Part shown: in pieces, positions 8,298-15,999 of the stretch
Layout of the letters: the number at the start of each line of letters is the position of its first letter
How positions within the stretch are numbered: the stretch's first letter is position 1
From: Nocardiopsis suaedae
Lineage (GTDB): Bacteria; Actinomycetota; Actinomycetes; Streptosporangiales; Streptosporangiaceae
Length of the DNA: 64,000 bases
Reading direction: 5' to 3'
Assembly (NCBI RefSeq): GCF_027706745.1
Contig: NZ_JAQFWP010000010.1
Location: 1-64,000 of the forward strand
Translations under genes and position numbers: made by a program
The notes under the pieces: model-generated
Told to the model about the DNA's origin: nothing
The model's input: the letters and a program-made list of their open reading frames with translations, nothing else
Databases searched by the model: none

Positions 8298-9022
8298 GCG
8301 GGTCCCGCGTCGAGGGGCTTGCGGACGTAGACGACGACGCTCTTGCCGATGAGGGGGTTGAGGGCCTTCTCGGCGATCCGGGTGGTGGGGGGCGCCTGGA
8401 GCATGTCCCACACGAGCATCCGGTGGTAGGCCTGGACGGCGGGGTGCGCGTCGTCGTCGGTGCCCACGGCGCACTTGAGCCACCAGTAGGGGGCGTGCAG
8501 GGCGTGGGCGCGGTGGTTCGGGCCCAGGACGAACCCGGCCGCCTTGAGCTTGGCCTGGAGTTCGGCGCGGGTGTAGATGCGCACGTGGCCGCCTTCGGCG
8601 GTGTGGTAGTCCTCCGACAGCGCCCAGCACAGGCGTTCGGGCAGGAAGCTGGGGACGGTGACGGCGGCGATGCCGCCGGGGCGCAGCACCCGGTACAGCT
8701 CGGCCATGGCGGCGGTGTCGTGCGGCAGGTGCTCGAAGATCTCGGCGGCGATGACGCGGTCGAAGGAGCCGTCGTCGAAGGGCATGTCGAGGGCGTCGCC
8801 CTTGACGGTCTCGGCCTCGGTCTCCTGGGGCGCCTCCCCTTCGGCGCGCATGGCGGCGAACATGGTGGCCACGTCGGCCAGGTCGGCGGTGTTCTGGTCG
8901 AAGGCGACCACGTCGGCGCCGCGCCGGTAGGCCTCGAAGGCGTGGCGTCCGCCTCCGCATCCCAGGTCGAGGACGCGGTCGCCCGGGCCGACGGGGAACA
9001 GGGAGAAGTCGACGGTGATCAG
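8294..9022 (-). CDS. Class I SAM-dependent methyltransferase, CTG start
   Basis: The 242-residue protein carries the SAM-binding motif VLDLGCGGG (residues 17-25), an acidic residue after the next strand (VVAFDQN), and the motif FDRVIAAEIFEHLPHD of the class I Rossmann fold. It ends at 8294, overlapping the start of the prenyltransferase-like gene by 4 nt. No ATG or GTG fits the N-terminus. A CTG at 9022 has AAGGAG 6 nt before it and overlaps the TGA of the glycosyltransferase gene, so I infer a CTG start with coupled translation. The substrate is probably the product of the neighbouring glycosyltransferase or prenyltransferase-like protein. Confidence 0.85.
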   Translation of the reverse strand: MITVDFSLFPVGPGDRVLDLGCGGGRHAFEAYRRGADVVAFDQNTADLADVATMFAAMRAEGEAPQETEAETVKGDALDMPFDDGSFDRVIAAEIFEHLPHDTAAMAELYRVLRPGGIAAVTVPSFLPERLCWALSEDYHTAEGGHVRIYTRAELQAKLKAAGFVLGPNHRAHALHAPYWWLKCAVGTDDDAHPAVQAYHRMLVWDMLQAPPTTRIAEKALNPLIGKSVVVYVRKPLDAGPA

Positions 9023-10299
9023 TGCTGGCTCCTTCGGTTCGTTGCGAGGGCGGCGGCGTACCGGGCGGCGGTGGCCTCGGCGACGGCGCGCCAGGTGAAG
9101 CGCTTTTGGACGCGGTCCCAGGCGGCGCGGCCCATGCGGGCGCGCTCGGCGGGGTCGTCGAGGAGGGCGCCGATGCGGGCGGCGAGCTCTTCGGGGTCGC
9201 CGGGCTCGGTGAGCACCCCGGCGGCGCCGTCGGTGCCGACGACCTCGGGCAGGGCGCCGGCGCGGCTGGCGACCAGGGGGGTGCCGCAGGCCATGGCCTC
9301 GACGGCGGGCAGGGAGAAGCCCTCGTAGAAGGAGGGGACGACGGCGACCTCGGCGGAGGCGATGAGGCGGCCGAGTTCGGCGTCGTCGATGCCGTTGACG
9401 AAGGTGGTGATCCCGCGCAGGGAGAGTTCGTCGACGAGGGTGTCGGTGGGGCCGCCGGGTTTGGGGCGGCTGACGACGGTCAGCGACACGTCGCGTTCGG
9501 TGGCGAGTTTGGCGACGGCGCGCAGCAGGGTGGCGACGCCCTTGAGGGGGCTGTCGGCGCTGGCGGTGCACACGATGCGGCCGGGGACGCGCTCCCTCTC
9601 GGGGCGGGGGTGGAAGTGGCGGGTGTCGACGCCGAGGGGGACGACGTCGATGCGCGGGCGGTCGACGCCGAATTCGCGGACGATGTCGTCGGCGGAGGAG
9701 CGGGAGGGCACGAGGACGGGGTCGAGGCGGCGGGCGACGCGGCCCTGCATGGCGGTGAAGGAGTACCAGCGGCGCTTGGAGAGGCGCTGCCAGCCGCGGG
9801 CCTCCTCCAGTTCGATGCGCCGGTCCACGGTGATGGGGTGGTGGATGGTGGTGACCAGGGGGAATCCGGCCTTTTGCAGGCCGAGCAGGCCGTAGCCGAG
9901 GGTCTGGTTGTCGTGCACGACGTCGAATTCGCCGCGGCGGCGGCGCAGGTCGCGCAGGGCGCGCAGGGAGAAGGTGAGGGGTTCGGGGAAGCCGGCGGTC
10001 CACATGGTGCCGACCTCCAGGGCGTCGATCCAGTCGCGCCACTGGCGCAGCGGGGGCGTGGCGAAGGGGTCGGCGTCGTTGTAGAGGTCGAGGCTGGGCA
10101 GCTTTTCGAGGATGACGCCGTCGTCGAGTTCGGGGTAGGGCTGGCCGGACAGCACGGTGACCCGGTGGCCGAGGGCCGCGAGCTCCCGGGACAGGTGGCG
10201 GACGTAGACGCCCTGCCCGCCGCAGTGGGGTTTGCTCCGGTAGGAGAGCAGGGCGACGCGCAGGGGTCGCTGGGCGGGGGGCGGCGGGGTGTGCGGCAT
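9019..10299 (-). CDS. Glycosyltransferase family 4 (GT-B fold)
   Basis: The 426-residue enzyme has the N-terminal signature SKPHCGGQGVYVRHLSRELAALGH and the C-terminal nucleotide-sugar region with an E-x7-E pair in EGFSLPAVEAMACGTPLVAS. These are GT4 retaining glycosyltransferase features, as in PimA-like and MshA-like enzymes. It is the first gene of the minus-strand trio; its TGA overlaps the CTG start of the methyltransferase. The ATG at 10299 is preceded by GAGGA at a short distance. The acceptor is unknown; a lipid or polyprenol-linked acceptor would fit the neighbours, but that is inference. About 90 bp separate it from the steroid-type SDR upstream, so it may have its own promoter. Confidence 0.9.
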   Translation of the reverse strand: MPHTPPPPAQRPLRVALLSYRSKPHCGGQGVYVRHLSRELAALGHRVTVLSGQPYPELDDGVILEKLPSLDLYNDADPFATPPLRQWRDWIDALEVGTMWTAGFPEPLTFSLRALRDLRRRRGEFDVVHDNQTLGYGLLGLQKAGFPLVTTIHHPITVDRRIELEEARGWQRLSKRRWYSFTAMQGRVARRLDPVLVPSRSSADDIVREFGVDRPRIDVVPLGVDTRHFHPRPERERVPGRIVCTASADSPLKGVATLLRAVAKLATERDVSLTVVSRPKPGGPTDTLVDELSLRGITTFVNGIDDAELGRLIASAEVAVVPSFYEGFSLPAVEAMACGTPLVASRAGALPEVVGTDGAAGVLTEPGDPEELAARIGALLDDPAERARMGRAAWDRVQKRFTWRAVAEATAARYAAALATNRRSQH

Positions 10300-10391
10300 G
10301 GTCCTCGAACCCGTCGGGGGCGGTGGATGGAGCGAAAAGTTACCGAGCAGTTTAGTACGCGGCCGTCCCGCCCGATCTTAAGGTCCGCCCC

Positions 10392-11285
10392 TCAGGCCAG
10401 CGACGCGGCCTCGGGGGTGGTGAAGCCGTGCGGTGGGAGGTCGGCGCCGCCCACGGCGCGGGCGACCTCCCCGGGCCCGCTCCACCCGCCGGAGGCGTCC
10501 GCGCGCAGCACGGGGCCGATCTCGGGGGGCCGGAGCACCCCGATGACGCCGCCGTGCACGAGGAACACCTGGCCGGTGACGCCGGCGGCGGCGGGCGAGG
10601 CGAGGTAGGCGACGAGGGGGGAGACGTGGTCGGGCGCCAGCGGGTCGGGGCCGTCCTGCGGGGGCGGGCCGAACACCTCGGCGGTCATGGCGGTGCGGGC
10701 GCGCGGGCAGATGGCGTTGGCGGTGGCGCCGTAGCGGCGCAGGGCCTGGGCGGTGGCCGTGGTCAGGGCGGCGATGCCGGCTTTGGCGGCGGCGTAGTTG
10801 GGCTGGCCGGGGGAGCCGAGGAGGAACGCCTCGGAGGCGGTGTTGACGATGCGGCCGTGGACGGGGCCGCCCTCGCGCTTGGAGCGGGCGCGCCAGTGCG
10901 CGGCGGCGGCGCGGGAGGCGAGGAAGTGGCCGCGCAGGTGGGTGCGGACGACGGCGTCCCAGTCGGCCTCGTCCATGTTGAACAGCATCCGGTCGCGGAC
11001 CACCCCGGCGTTGTTGACCAGCACGTCCAGGCGGCCGTAGTGCTCTTCGGCGGCGGAGAGGAGGCGTCGGCCGGCGCCGTCGGCGGCGGCGTCGCCGCCG
11101 AGGGCGCGGGCGGTGCCGCCGCGGTCGCGGATCTCGGCGGCGACCTCGTCGGCGCCCTGCAGGTCGGCCACGAGGACGCGGGCGCCGCCGTCGGCGAGGG
11201 CCAGGGCGTGGGCCCGGCCGAGGCCGCGCCCGGCGCCGGTGACGGCGGCGGCGAGGCCGTCCAGGCGCACGTTCGGCTCATCCAT
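10392..11285 (-). CDS. Short-chain dehydrogenase/reductase, steroid-catabolism type
   Basis: The 297-residue SDR has the cofactor motif TGAGRGLG, the NNAG motif, serine in NTASEAF and the catalytic pair in NYAAAKAG. The stretch ANAICPRARTAMT resembles SDRs found in mycobacterial cholesterol loci (Rv3548c type), where they act on hydroxyacyl-CoA or hydroxysteroid intermediates. Its start overlaps the end of the metallo-hydrolase gene by 8 nt, and GGAGGAG lies 5 nt before the ATG. The two genes form one unit downstream of a 20-bp palindrome and next to the chsE-chsH-ltp2 operon, so a role in side-chain oxidation is likely. The exact substrate is not determined. Confidence 0.85.
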   Translation of the reverse strand: MDEPNVRLDGLAAAVTGAGRGLGRAHALALADGGARVLVADLQGADEVAAEIRDRGGTARALGGDAAADGAGRRLLSAAEEHYGRLDVLVNNAGVVRDRMLFNMDEADWDAVVRTHLRGHFLASRAAAAHWRARSKREGGPVHGRIVNTASEAFLLGSPGQPNYAAAKAGIAALTTATAQALRRYGATANAICPRARTAMTAEVFGPPPQDGPDPLAPDHVSPLVAYLASPAAAGVTGQVFLVHGGVIGVLRPPEIGPVLRADASGGWSGPGEVARAVGGADLPPHGFTTPEAASLA

Positions 11286-12330
11286 GTGCTCTCCTCCAGG
11301 TCAGGACCTCGGGCGGGGGGCCGGTCGAGGGCGCCGTCCGCACGGCGAGGCCGCGGCGTTCCAGCACCCGCAGGTGTGCGGCGGTCTCGGAGGCGGCCAG
11401 GCGGCGCTGGACCACGCCCATCGCCTCCCAGCCGCGGCTCCAGGGCAGCGCGGCGCACAGCTCCCACAGGGTGGCCGGGCCGCGCTGCAGGGCGGCGGCG
11501 AGCAGGTCGAGGCGTTCGGCGTGGTGGGCGGCGATGGCGGCGGCGCGTTCGGCCAGGCCGGTGAAGCGGGCCTCGTGGGCGGGCAGGGCCTCGACGTCGG
11601 CGGGGGCGGTGTCGGTGATCTGGGCCAGGGAGTCGAGGAAGGCGCCGAGCGGGTCGCGGTCGTCGGGGCGCCCGCCGGGCAGGGTGAAGGGGTACAGGCC
11701 GATGTGCGGGGTGATGCGGGGCAGCACGTGGTCGCCGGTGAACAGGCGGTCGGCGTCCTCCAGGTGGAGGCAGATGTGGCCGGGGGAGTGGCCGGGGGTC
11801 CACACGGTGCGCAGCTTGCGGCCGGGGACGTCGACGAGTTCGCCGTGGGCCAGCTCGGTGTCGGGGGCGGCGGGCGGGTCGAGCCGGGGGTCGGTGCGCG
11901 CGTAGGCGGCGACCTGGTCTTCGGGGGCCCCGGCGAGGCGGAGCTGGGCGGTCTCCAGGCCCGACCCGTCGCCGACCCCGGCCTCGGCGACGAAGCGGAG
12001 CATCTCGGCGTCGGCGTGGTGCATGGCGATCCAGCAGCCGGAGGCGGCGCGCACCCGCCCGGCGAGCCCGGCGTGGTCGGGGTGGAAGTGGGTGACGACG
12101 ACGCCGTGCACGTCGGCGGGGTCGGACCCGGCGGCGCGCAGCCCGTCGGCCAGCGCGGCCCAGGAGTCCTCGTGCTCCCATCCGGCGTCGACGAGGACGG
12201 GGCCGCGGGGGGTCTCCAGGGCGTAGACGAGGGTGTAGCCGAGCGGATTGCCGGGGATCGGCACGGGGATGGACCAGACCCCGCCGCCGAGGTCTTCGAC
12301 GGGCGGCAGCTCGCGGGGGAGGGGGCGCAT
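11278..12330 (-). CDS. MBL-fold metallo-hydrolase
   Basis: The 350-residue protein has the metal-binding motif THFHPDHAG (HxHxDH), a second metal histidine in TPGHSPGHICLH and the aspartate in LFTGDHVLP. This defines a two-metal beta-lactamase-fold hydrolase. A C-terminal helical region of about 90 residues (winged-helix-like) follows, as in LACTB2-type proteins. AAAGG stands about 8 nt before the ATG. The gene starts 14 bp after a perfect 20-bp palindrome (12344-12363) and is coupled to the SDR. In this setting it may cleave a thioester or lactone in steroid breakdown, but the family also acts on RNA and small esters, so the function is open. Confidence 0.85.
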   Translation of the reverse strand: MRPLPRELPPVEDLGGGVWSIPVPIPGNPLGYTLVYALETPRGPVLVDAGWEHEDSWAALADGLRAAGSDPADVHGVVVTHFHPDHAGLAGRVRAASGCWIAMHHADAEMLRFVAEAGVGDGSGLETAQLRLAGAPEDQVAAYARTDPRLDPPAAPDTELAHGELVDVPGRKLRTVWTPGHSPGHICLHLEDADRLFTGDHVLPRITPHIGLYPFTLPGGRPDDRDPLGAFLDSLAQITDTAPADVEALPAHEARFTGLAERAAAIAAHHAERLDLLAAALQRGPATLWELCAALPWSRGWEAMGVVQRRLAASETAAHLRVLERRGLAVRTAPSTGPPPEVLTWRRAHG

Positions 12331-12343
12331 GCGTCGCCTTTCG

Positions 12344-12363
12344 TAGAACCGAATTCGGTTCTA
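12344..12363. promoter_or_regulatory. Perfect 20-bp palindrome, operator-like
   Basis: TAGAACCGAATTCGGTTCTA is identical on both strands. It contains the same TAGAAC/GTTCTA half-sites seen at the KstR-like sites of this locus, but spaced by 8 bp rather than 2. It overlaps the ltp2 stop codon and lies 14 bp before the MBL-hydrolase ATG, a position suited to controlling the hydrolase-SDR pair. Confidence 0.7.
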
Positions 12364-13548
12364 ACTGTAGGCGCCGAGCACCAGGCCGCTCGTGGGCACC
12401 CCCGTGCCCGCGGTGACCAGGACGTGCCCGGCCCCGGGGACCTGGTTGGCGGCGGTGCCGCGGAGCTGGCGGACGGCCTCGGCGATGCCGTTCATCCCGT
12501 GGATGTAGGCCTCGCCGAGCTGGCCGCCGTGCGGGTTGACCGGCAGGTCGCCGCCGGGGCCGATGCGGCCGTCGGCGACGAGGGCGGGCGCCTGCCCGCG
12601 CTTGCAGTAGCCCAGCGCCTCCAGCTGCATGAGGACGTAGGGGGTGAAGTGGTCGTAGAGGATCGCCGCGTCCATGTCCCCGGGGCCCAGACCGCTGTCG
12701 GCCCACAGGCGCTCGGCGACGGCGGCCATCTCGGGCAGGGCGGCGATGTCGTCGCGGTAGAAGTCGACCATGGTCAGCTGCCCGGCGCCGGACCCCTGGG
12801 CGGCGGCCTCGATGACGGCGGGGGGCCGGGGCAGGGAGCGGGCGCGCCGGGCGCCGACGACCACGAGCGCGACGCCGCCGTCGCTCTCCTGGCAGCAGTC
12901 GAGCAGCCGCAGCGGTTCGGCGACCCACCGGGAGGCCTGGTGCTCCTCCAGGGTGATGGGGCGGCGGTGGAACCAGGCGCGGGGGTTGGTGGCGGCGTTG
13001 GCGCGCATCTGGACGGCGACCCGGCCGAAGTCCTCGCCGGTGGCGCCGTACTCGTGCATGTAGCGGCGGGCGGGCAGCGCCGCCCAGGCGGCGGGGGTGG
13101 CCAGCCCGGCGGGCACGTGCCAGCCCAGCTCCAGGGCCTGAGAAGCGGGGGCGCCGGTGGGGGCGCCGTCCTGGGGCACGGCGCGCCCGTAGCGGCGCCC
13201 GCTGCGCTCGTTGAAGGCCCGGTAGACCAGGACGACGTCGGCGGTGCCGGAGGCGGCGGCCATGGCGGCCTGGGCGACGGCGCCGCAGGCGGCGCCGCCG
13301 CCGTAGGGGACGCGGGTGAAGAAGCGCAGCGCCCCGGCGCCGATCTCGCGGGCGAGCGCGATCTCGGAGGTGGGGTCCATGGTGAAGGTGGCCATGCCGT
13401 CCACCTCCTCGGGGGAGATCCCGGCGTCGGCGAGGGCGTCGAGGGCCGCGTCGGCGGCCAGGCGGGTCTCGCTGCGCCCGGAGTCCTTGGAGAACCCGGT
13501 GGCGCCGATCCCGGCGATCACCGCCTTCGTCGCGGTCACGGCCTTCAT
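12361..13548 (-). CDS. ltp2: Steroid side-chain aldolase, thiolase-fold (Ltp2)
   Basis: The 395-residue protein closely follows the mycobacterial Ltp2 (Rv3540c) pattern: VIAGIGATGFSKDSGRSETRLA at the start (IGATGFSKDSG core), YGGGAACG, VYRAFNERSG, RYMHEYGAT, RLLDCCQESDG, LYDHFTPYVL and HGGQLGEAYIHGMNG. Ltp2 performs the retro-aldol step that removes the last side-chain piece from the 17-hydroxy steroid CoA thioester, releasing propionyl-CoA and a 17-ketosteroid, and works in complex with the DUF35 part of ChsH2. Its ATG at 13548 overlaps the TGA of the chsH fusion gene and GGAGG precedes it, so translation is coupled. Its stop lies inside the palindrome at 12344-12363. Confidence 0.93.
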   Translation of the reverse strand: MKAVTATKAVIAGIGATGFSKDSGRSETRLAADAALDALADAGISPEEVDGMATFTMDPTSEIALAREIGAGALRFFTRVPYGGGAACGAVAQAAMAAASGTADVVLVYRAFNERSGRRYGRAVPQDGAPTGAPASQALELGWHVPAGLATPAAWAALPARRYMHEYGATGEDFGRVAVQMRANAATNPRAWFHRRPITLEEHQASRWVAEPLRLLDCCQESDGGVALVVVGARRARSLPRPPAVIEAAAQGSGAGQLTMVDFYRDDIAALPEMAAVAERLWADSGLGPGDMDAAILYDHFTPYVLMQLEALGYCKRGQAPALVADGRIGPGGDLPVNPHGGQLGEAYIHGMNGIAEAVRQLRGTAANQVPGAGHVLVTAGTGVPTSGLVLGAYS

Positions 13549-14801
13549 CGGTCCTCCAGGTCGACGGTGGCGGTGACGTGCCGTCCCAGTGAGGTGGTGC
13601 CGCGCACGTCGACGCGGCCCTCGCGGGGGCGGTCCGTTCCGGTGAGCACGAGGGTGTCCCCGGCGTGGGCGGGGGCGCCCAGGCGCACGGCGATGCGGCG
13701 CACCCGGGCGCCGGGGCGGTGCGCGGTGGCGTAGCGCTGCACGAGGCCCTGGGTGGTGAGGATGTTGAGGAAGACGTCGCGCGCCCCTTGGGCGCGGGCG
13801 CGGTCGGGATCGTGGTGCACGGGGGTGAAGTCGCGGGTGGCCAGGGCCTGGGCGGTGACGGAGGTGCGGGTCAGTTCCAGCTCCAGGGCGGGCAGGGGGA
13901 CCTGGTCGGCGGGGCGCCACCGGGGCGGCTCGGCGCCGCCGCGGGCGAAGTCGGCCCGGACGGGCATGCCCACGCGCACGTCGGCGGGGTCGGCGCCGGT
14001 GACGGCGCCGACGACGCGCACCCCTTCGGGCAGGTCGACCAGGGCGACGGCGAAGGGGGCGGTGCGCCCGGGGACCGGCGGGTGGTGGTGGACGGTGTAG
14101 CTGTGCACGGTGCCCTCGCCGGAGGCCGTGACGTGGTCGGCGGCGGCCGAGCGGCACGCGGGGCACAGGGGGCCGGGCGGGTGGCGCAGGGTGCCGCAGT
14201 CGGCGCAGCGGCGGATGCGCAGCTCCCCGGCGGCGGCGCCGTCCCAGAAGAAGGCGGTGTCGGCGGTGCGGGGGGGGGGCGGGGGCGGCGCTTCGGGGGT
14301 GCCTCCGGGGGCACTGCCGGGGGCACGGGGTTCGGGGCGGGTCGCCGGGTCGAACTTGAGCACCCGGAACGTCATGGTGCCGACGCGTTCTTCGCCGCAG
14401 TACCAGGTGGTGTCCCAGGTGAGGAAGTAGCCCCGGCCCATGGCGGTGGACTTGGGGCCGCGCAGGGAGGAGAACCGGGTGGCGGCGCGCGGGGTCTCGC
14501 CCATGCGCAGGGGGCGGTCGTAGGCCTGGGTGCAGTCGGTGGCGACCACGCCGGTGCAGCCGCGGGCGTCGAGCCCGGCCAGCACCGTGTCGACGGCCGA
14601 GGGGCGGGGGCCGCCGTCGGGGCCGGGCATGGTCCACACCTGCAGCATGGCGGGCGGGGCCAGGCCCTCGTCGAGGTAGGGGGCGGCGGTGTCGCCCATG
14701 GCCTGCAGCCAGTGCCGGACCATGGCCGCGTTGACGGGGTCGGGGGCGGTGCCGCCGTCGACCTCTCCGCGGGCGCGGGCGGCGTCGGCGAGATCCTCCA
14801 T
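13545..14801 (-). CDS. Fused steroid enoyl-CoA hydratase ChsH2-ChsH1
   Basis: The 418-residue protein joins two proteins that are separate in mycobacteria. Residues 1-150 resemble the MaoC-like domain of ChsH2. Residues 180-295 are its DUF35 part with zinc cysteines C199, C202, C213 and C216. Residues 300-418 match ChsH1, including ALATRDFTPVHHD with the catalytic pair D324 and H329, and DVFLNILTTQGLVQRY. A Pro-rich linker (about 153-178) separates the first two. It would hydrate the C22 enoyl-CoA of the steroid side chain, while DUF35 docks Ltp2, the next gene. GAGGAG precedes the ATG. The uninterrupted frame rules out a simple annotation artefact within this sequence. Confidence 0.92.
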   Translation of the reverse strand: MEDLADAARARGEVDGGTAPDPVNAAMVRHWLQAMGDTAAPYLDEGLAPPAMLQVWTMPGPDGGPRPSAVDTVLAGLDARGCTGVVATDCTQAYDRPLRMGETPRAATRFSSLRGPKSTAMGRGYFLTWDTTWYCGEERVGTMTFRVLKFDPATRPEPRAPGSAPGGTPEAPPPPPPRTADTAFFWDGAAAGELRIRRCADCGTLRHPPGPLCPACRSAAADHVTASGEGTVHSYTVHHHPPVPGRTAPFAVALVDLPEGVRVVGAVTGADPADVRVGMPVRADFARGGAEPPRWRPADQVPLPALELELTRTSVTAQALATRDFTPVHHDPDRARAQGARDVFLNILTTQGLVQRYATAHRPGARVRRIAVRLGAPAHAGDTLVLTGTDRPREGRVDVRGTTSLGRHVTATVDLEDR

Positions 14802-14811
14802 GGGGCTCCTC

Positions 14812-15981
14812 TCAGCGGGGGGCGCGCGGCAGGCCCAGCCCGAGCGTGGCGATGAGCTCGCGCTGCACCTCGTTGACGCCGCCGCCGAAGGTCATCACCA
14901 GCGCCCCCTTGGCGGCGGTGTCCATGCGCTCCAGCAGGCCGGCGGTGGCGGGGTCGGCGGGGTCGCCGAAGCGGGCGGCGGTCTCGGCGATGATCCGGGG
15001 GACCTCCTGCAGCCGTTCGCCGGCGTAGACCTTGTTGGCCGAGGCGTCGGGGGCGCCGATCCACCCGCTGCCGTCGCCCGCGGCGACCTGCCAGTTGAGC
15101 AGTTCGTTGACGCGCAGGTAGGCGTGGACGCGGCCGAGGGCGCGGCGGACCTCGGGGAGTTGGGCCGGGGGGCGGCCGCCGGGGCCGCGGGCGGTGTGGG
15201 CCCACTCCAGGAACCGGTCGAAGAGGCGGCCGATGGTGCCGGAGGGCCCCAGGGTGAGGCGTTCGTGGTTGAGCTGCTCGGTGATGATGCCCCAGCCCTC
15301 GCCCTCGCCGCCGACGCGGCGGCCGGAGGGGACGCGCACGCCGTCGTAGTGGGTGGCGTTGGTGTGGTGGTGGCCGTCGGCGGTGGTGATGGGGGTCCAG
15401 GAGAAGCCGGGGTCGGCGGTGTCGGCGATGAGCAGGGTGATGCCTTCGTGCCGGGAGCCGGGCGGGCCGGTGCGGGCGGCGAGCCAGATGTGGTCGGCGA
15501 AGTGCGCCCCGGAGGTGTAGAGCTTGGAGCCGTGGACGGTGTAGCCCCCGGCGCCGTCGGGGGCGGCGGTGGTGCGCAGGGCGGCCAGGTCGGTCCCGGC
15601 CTCGGGCTCGGTGTAGCCGATGGCGAAGTGCAGCTCCCCGGCGAGGAGGGGGGGCAGGAATTTCGCGCGCTGGCCGGGGGTGCCGCGGCGGAGGACGACC
15701 GGGGCGACGGTCTGCAGGGTGACCAGCGGGTAGGGGACTCCGGCGCGGGAGGCCTCGTTGACGAACACCTGCTGTTCGACGGGGCCCAGACCACGTCCGC
15801 CGTACTCTTCGGGCCAGCCGAGGGCGAGCATGCCGTCGGCGCCCAGGCGGCGCACCACCCGCTTGTACACCTCGGGTTCGTCGGCGGCGCGGTCGCGCTC
15901 GTCGGGGGGCACGCTGCGGGCGAAGTAGGCGCGCAGTTCGTCGCGGAGCCGTTTCTGGTCGTCGGTGAGGTCGATGAACAC
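14812..15981 (-). CDS. chsE2: Steroid acyl-CoA dehydrogenase subunit ChsE2 (FadE29-like)
   Basis: The 389-residue flavoprotein matches the FadE29 (Rv3543c) pattern: FIDLTDDQKRL at the N-terminus, GWPEEYGGRGLGPVEQQVFVNEA, HFAIGYTEPEAGTDLAALRTT in the FAD-binding core, TNATHYDGVRVP, and GGGVNEVQRELIA near the end. ChsE1 and ChsE2 form an alpha2beta2 dehydrogenase that introduces the C20-C22 double bond into the three-carbon steroid side chain CoA ester. GTG at 15981 is preceded by AGGAG. It starts 18 nt after chsE1 and ends 10 nt before the fused hydratase gene, so all four belong to one operon. Confidence 0.92.
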   Translation of the reverse strand: MFIDLTDDQKRLRDELRAYFARSVPPDERDRAADEPEVYKRVVRRLGADGMLALGWPEEYGGRGLGPVEQQVFVNEASRAGVPYPLVTLQTVAPVVLRRGTPGQRAKFLPPLLAGELHFAIGYTEPEAGTDLAALRTTAAPDGAGGYTVHGSKLYTSGAHFADHIWLAARTGPPGSRHEGITLLIADTADPGFSWTPITTADGHHHTNATHYDGVRVPSGRRVGGEGEGWGIITEQLNHERLTLGPSGTIGRLFDRFLEWAHTARGPGGRPPAQLPEVRRALGRVHAYLRVNELLNWQVAAGDGSGWIGAPDASANKVYAGERLQEVPRIIAETAARFGDPADPATAGLLERMDTAAKGALVMTFGGGVNEVQRELIATLGLGLPRAPR

Positions 15982-15999
15982 GGGCGGCTCCTGTTCTCG

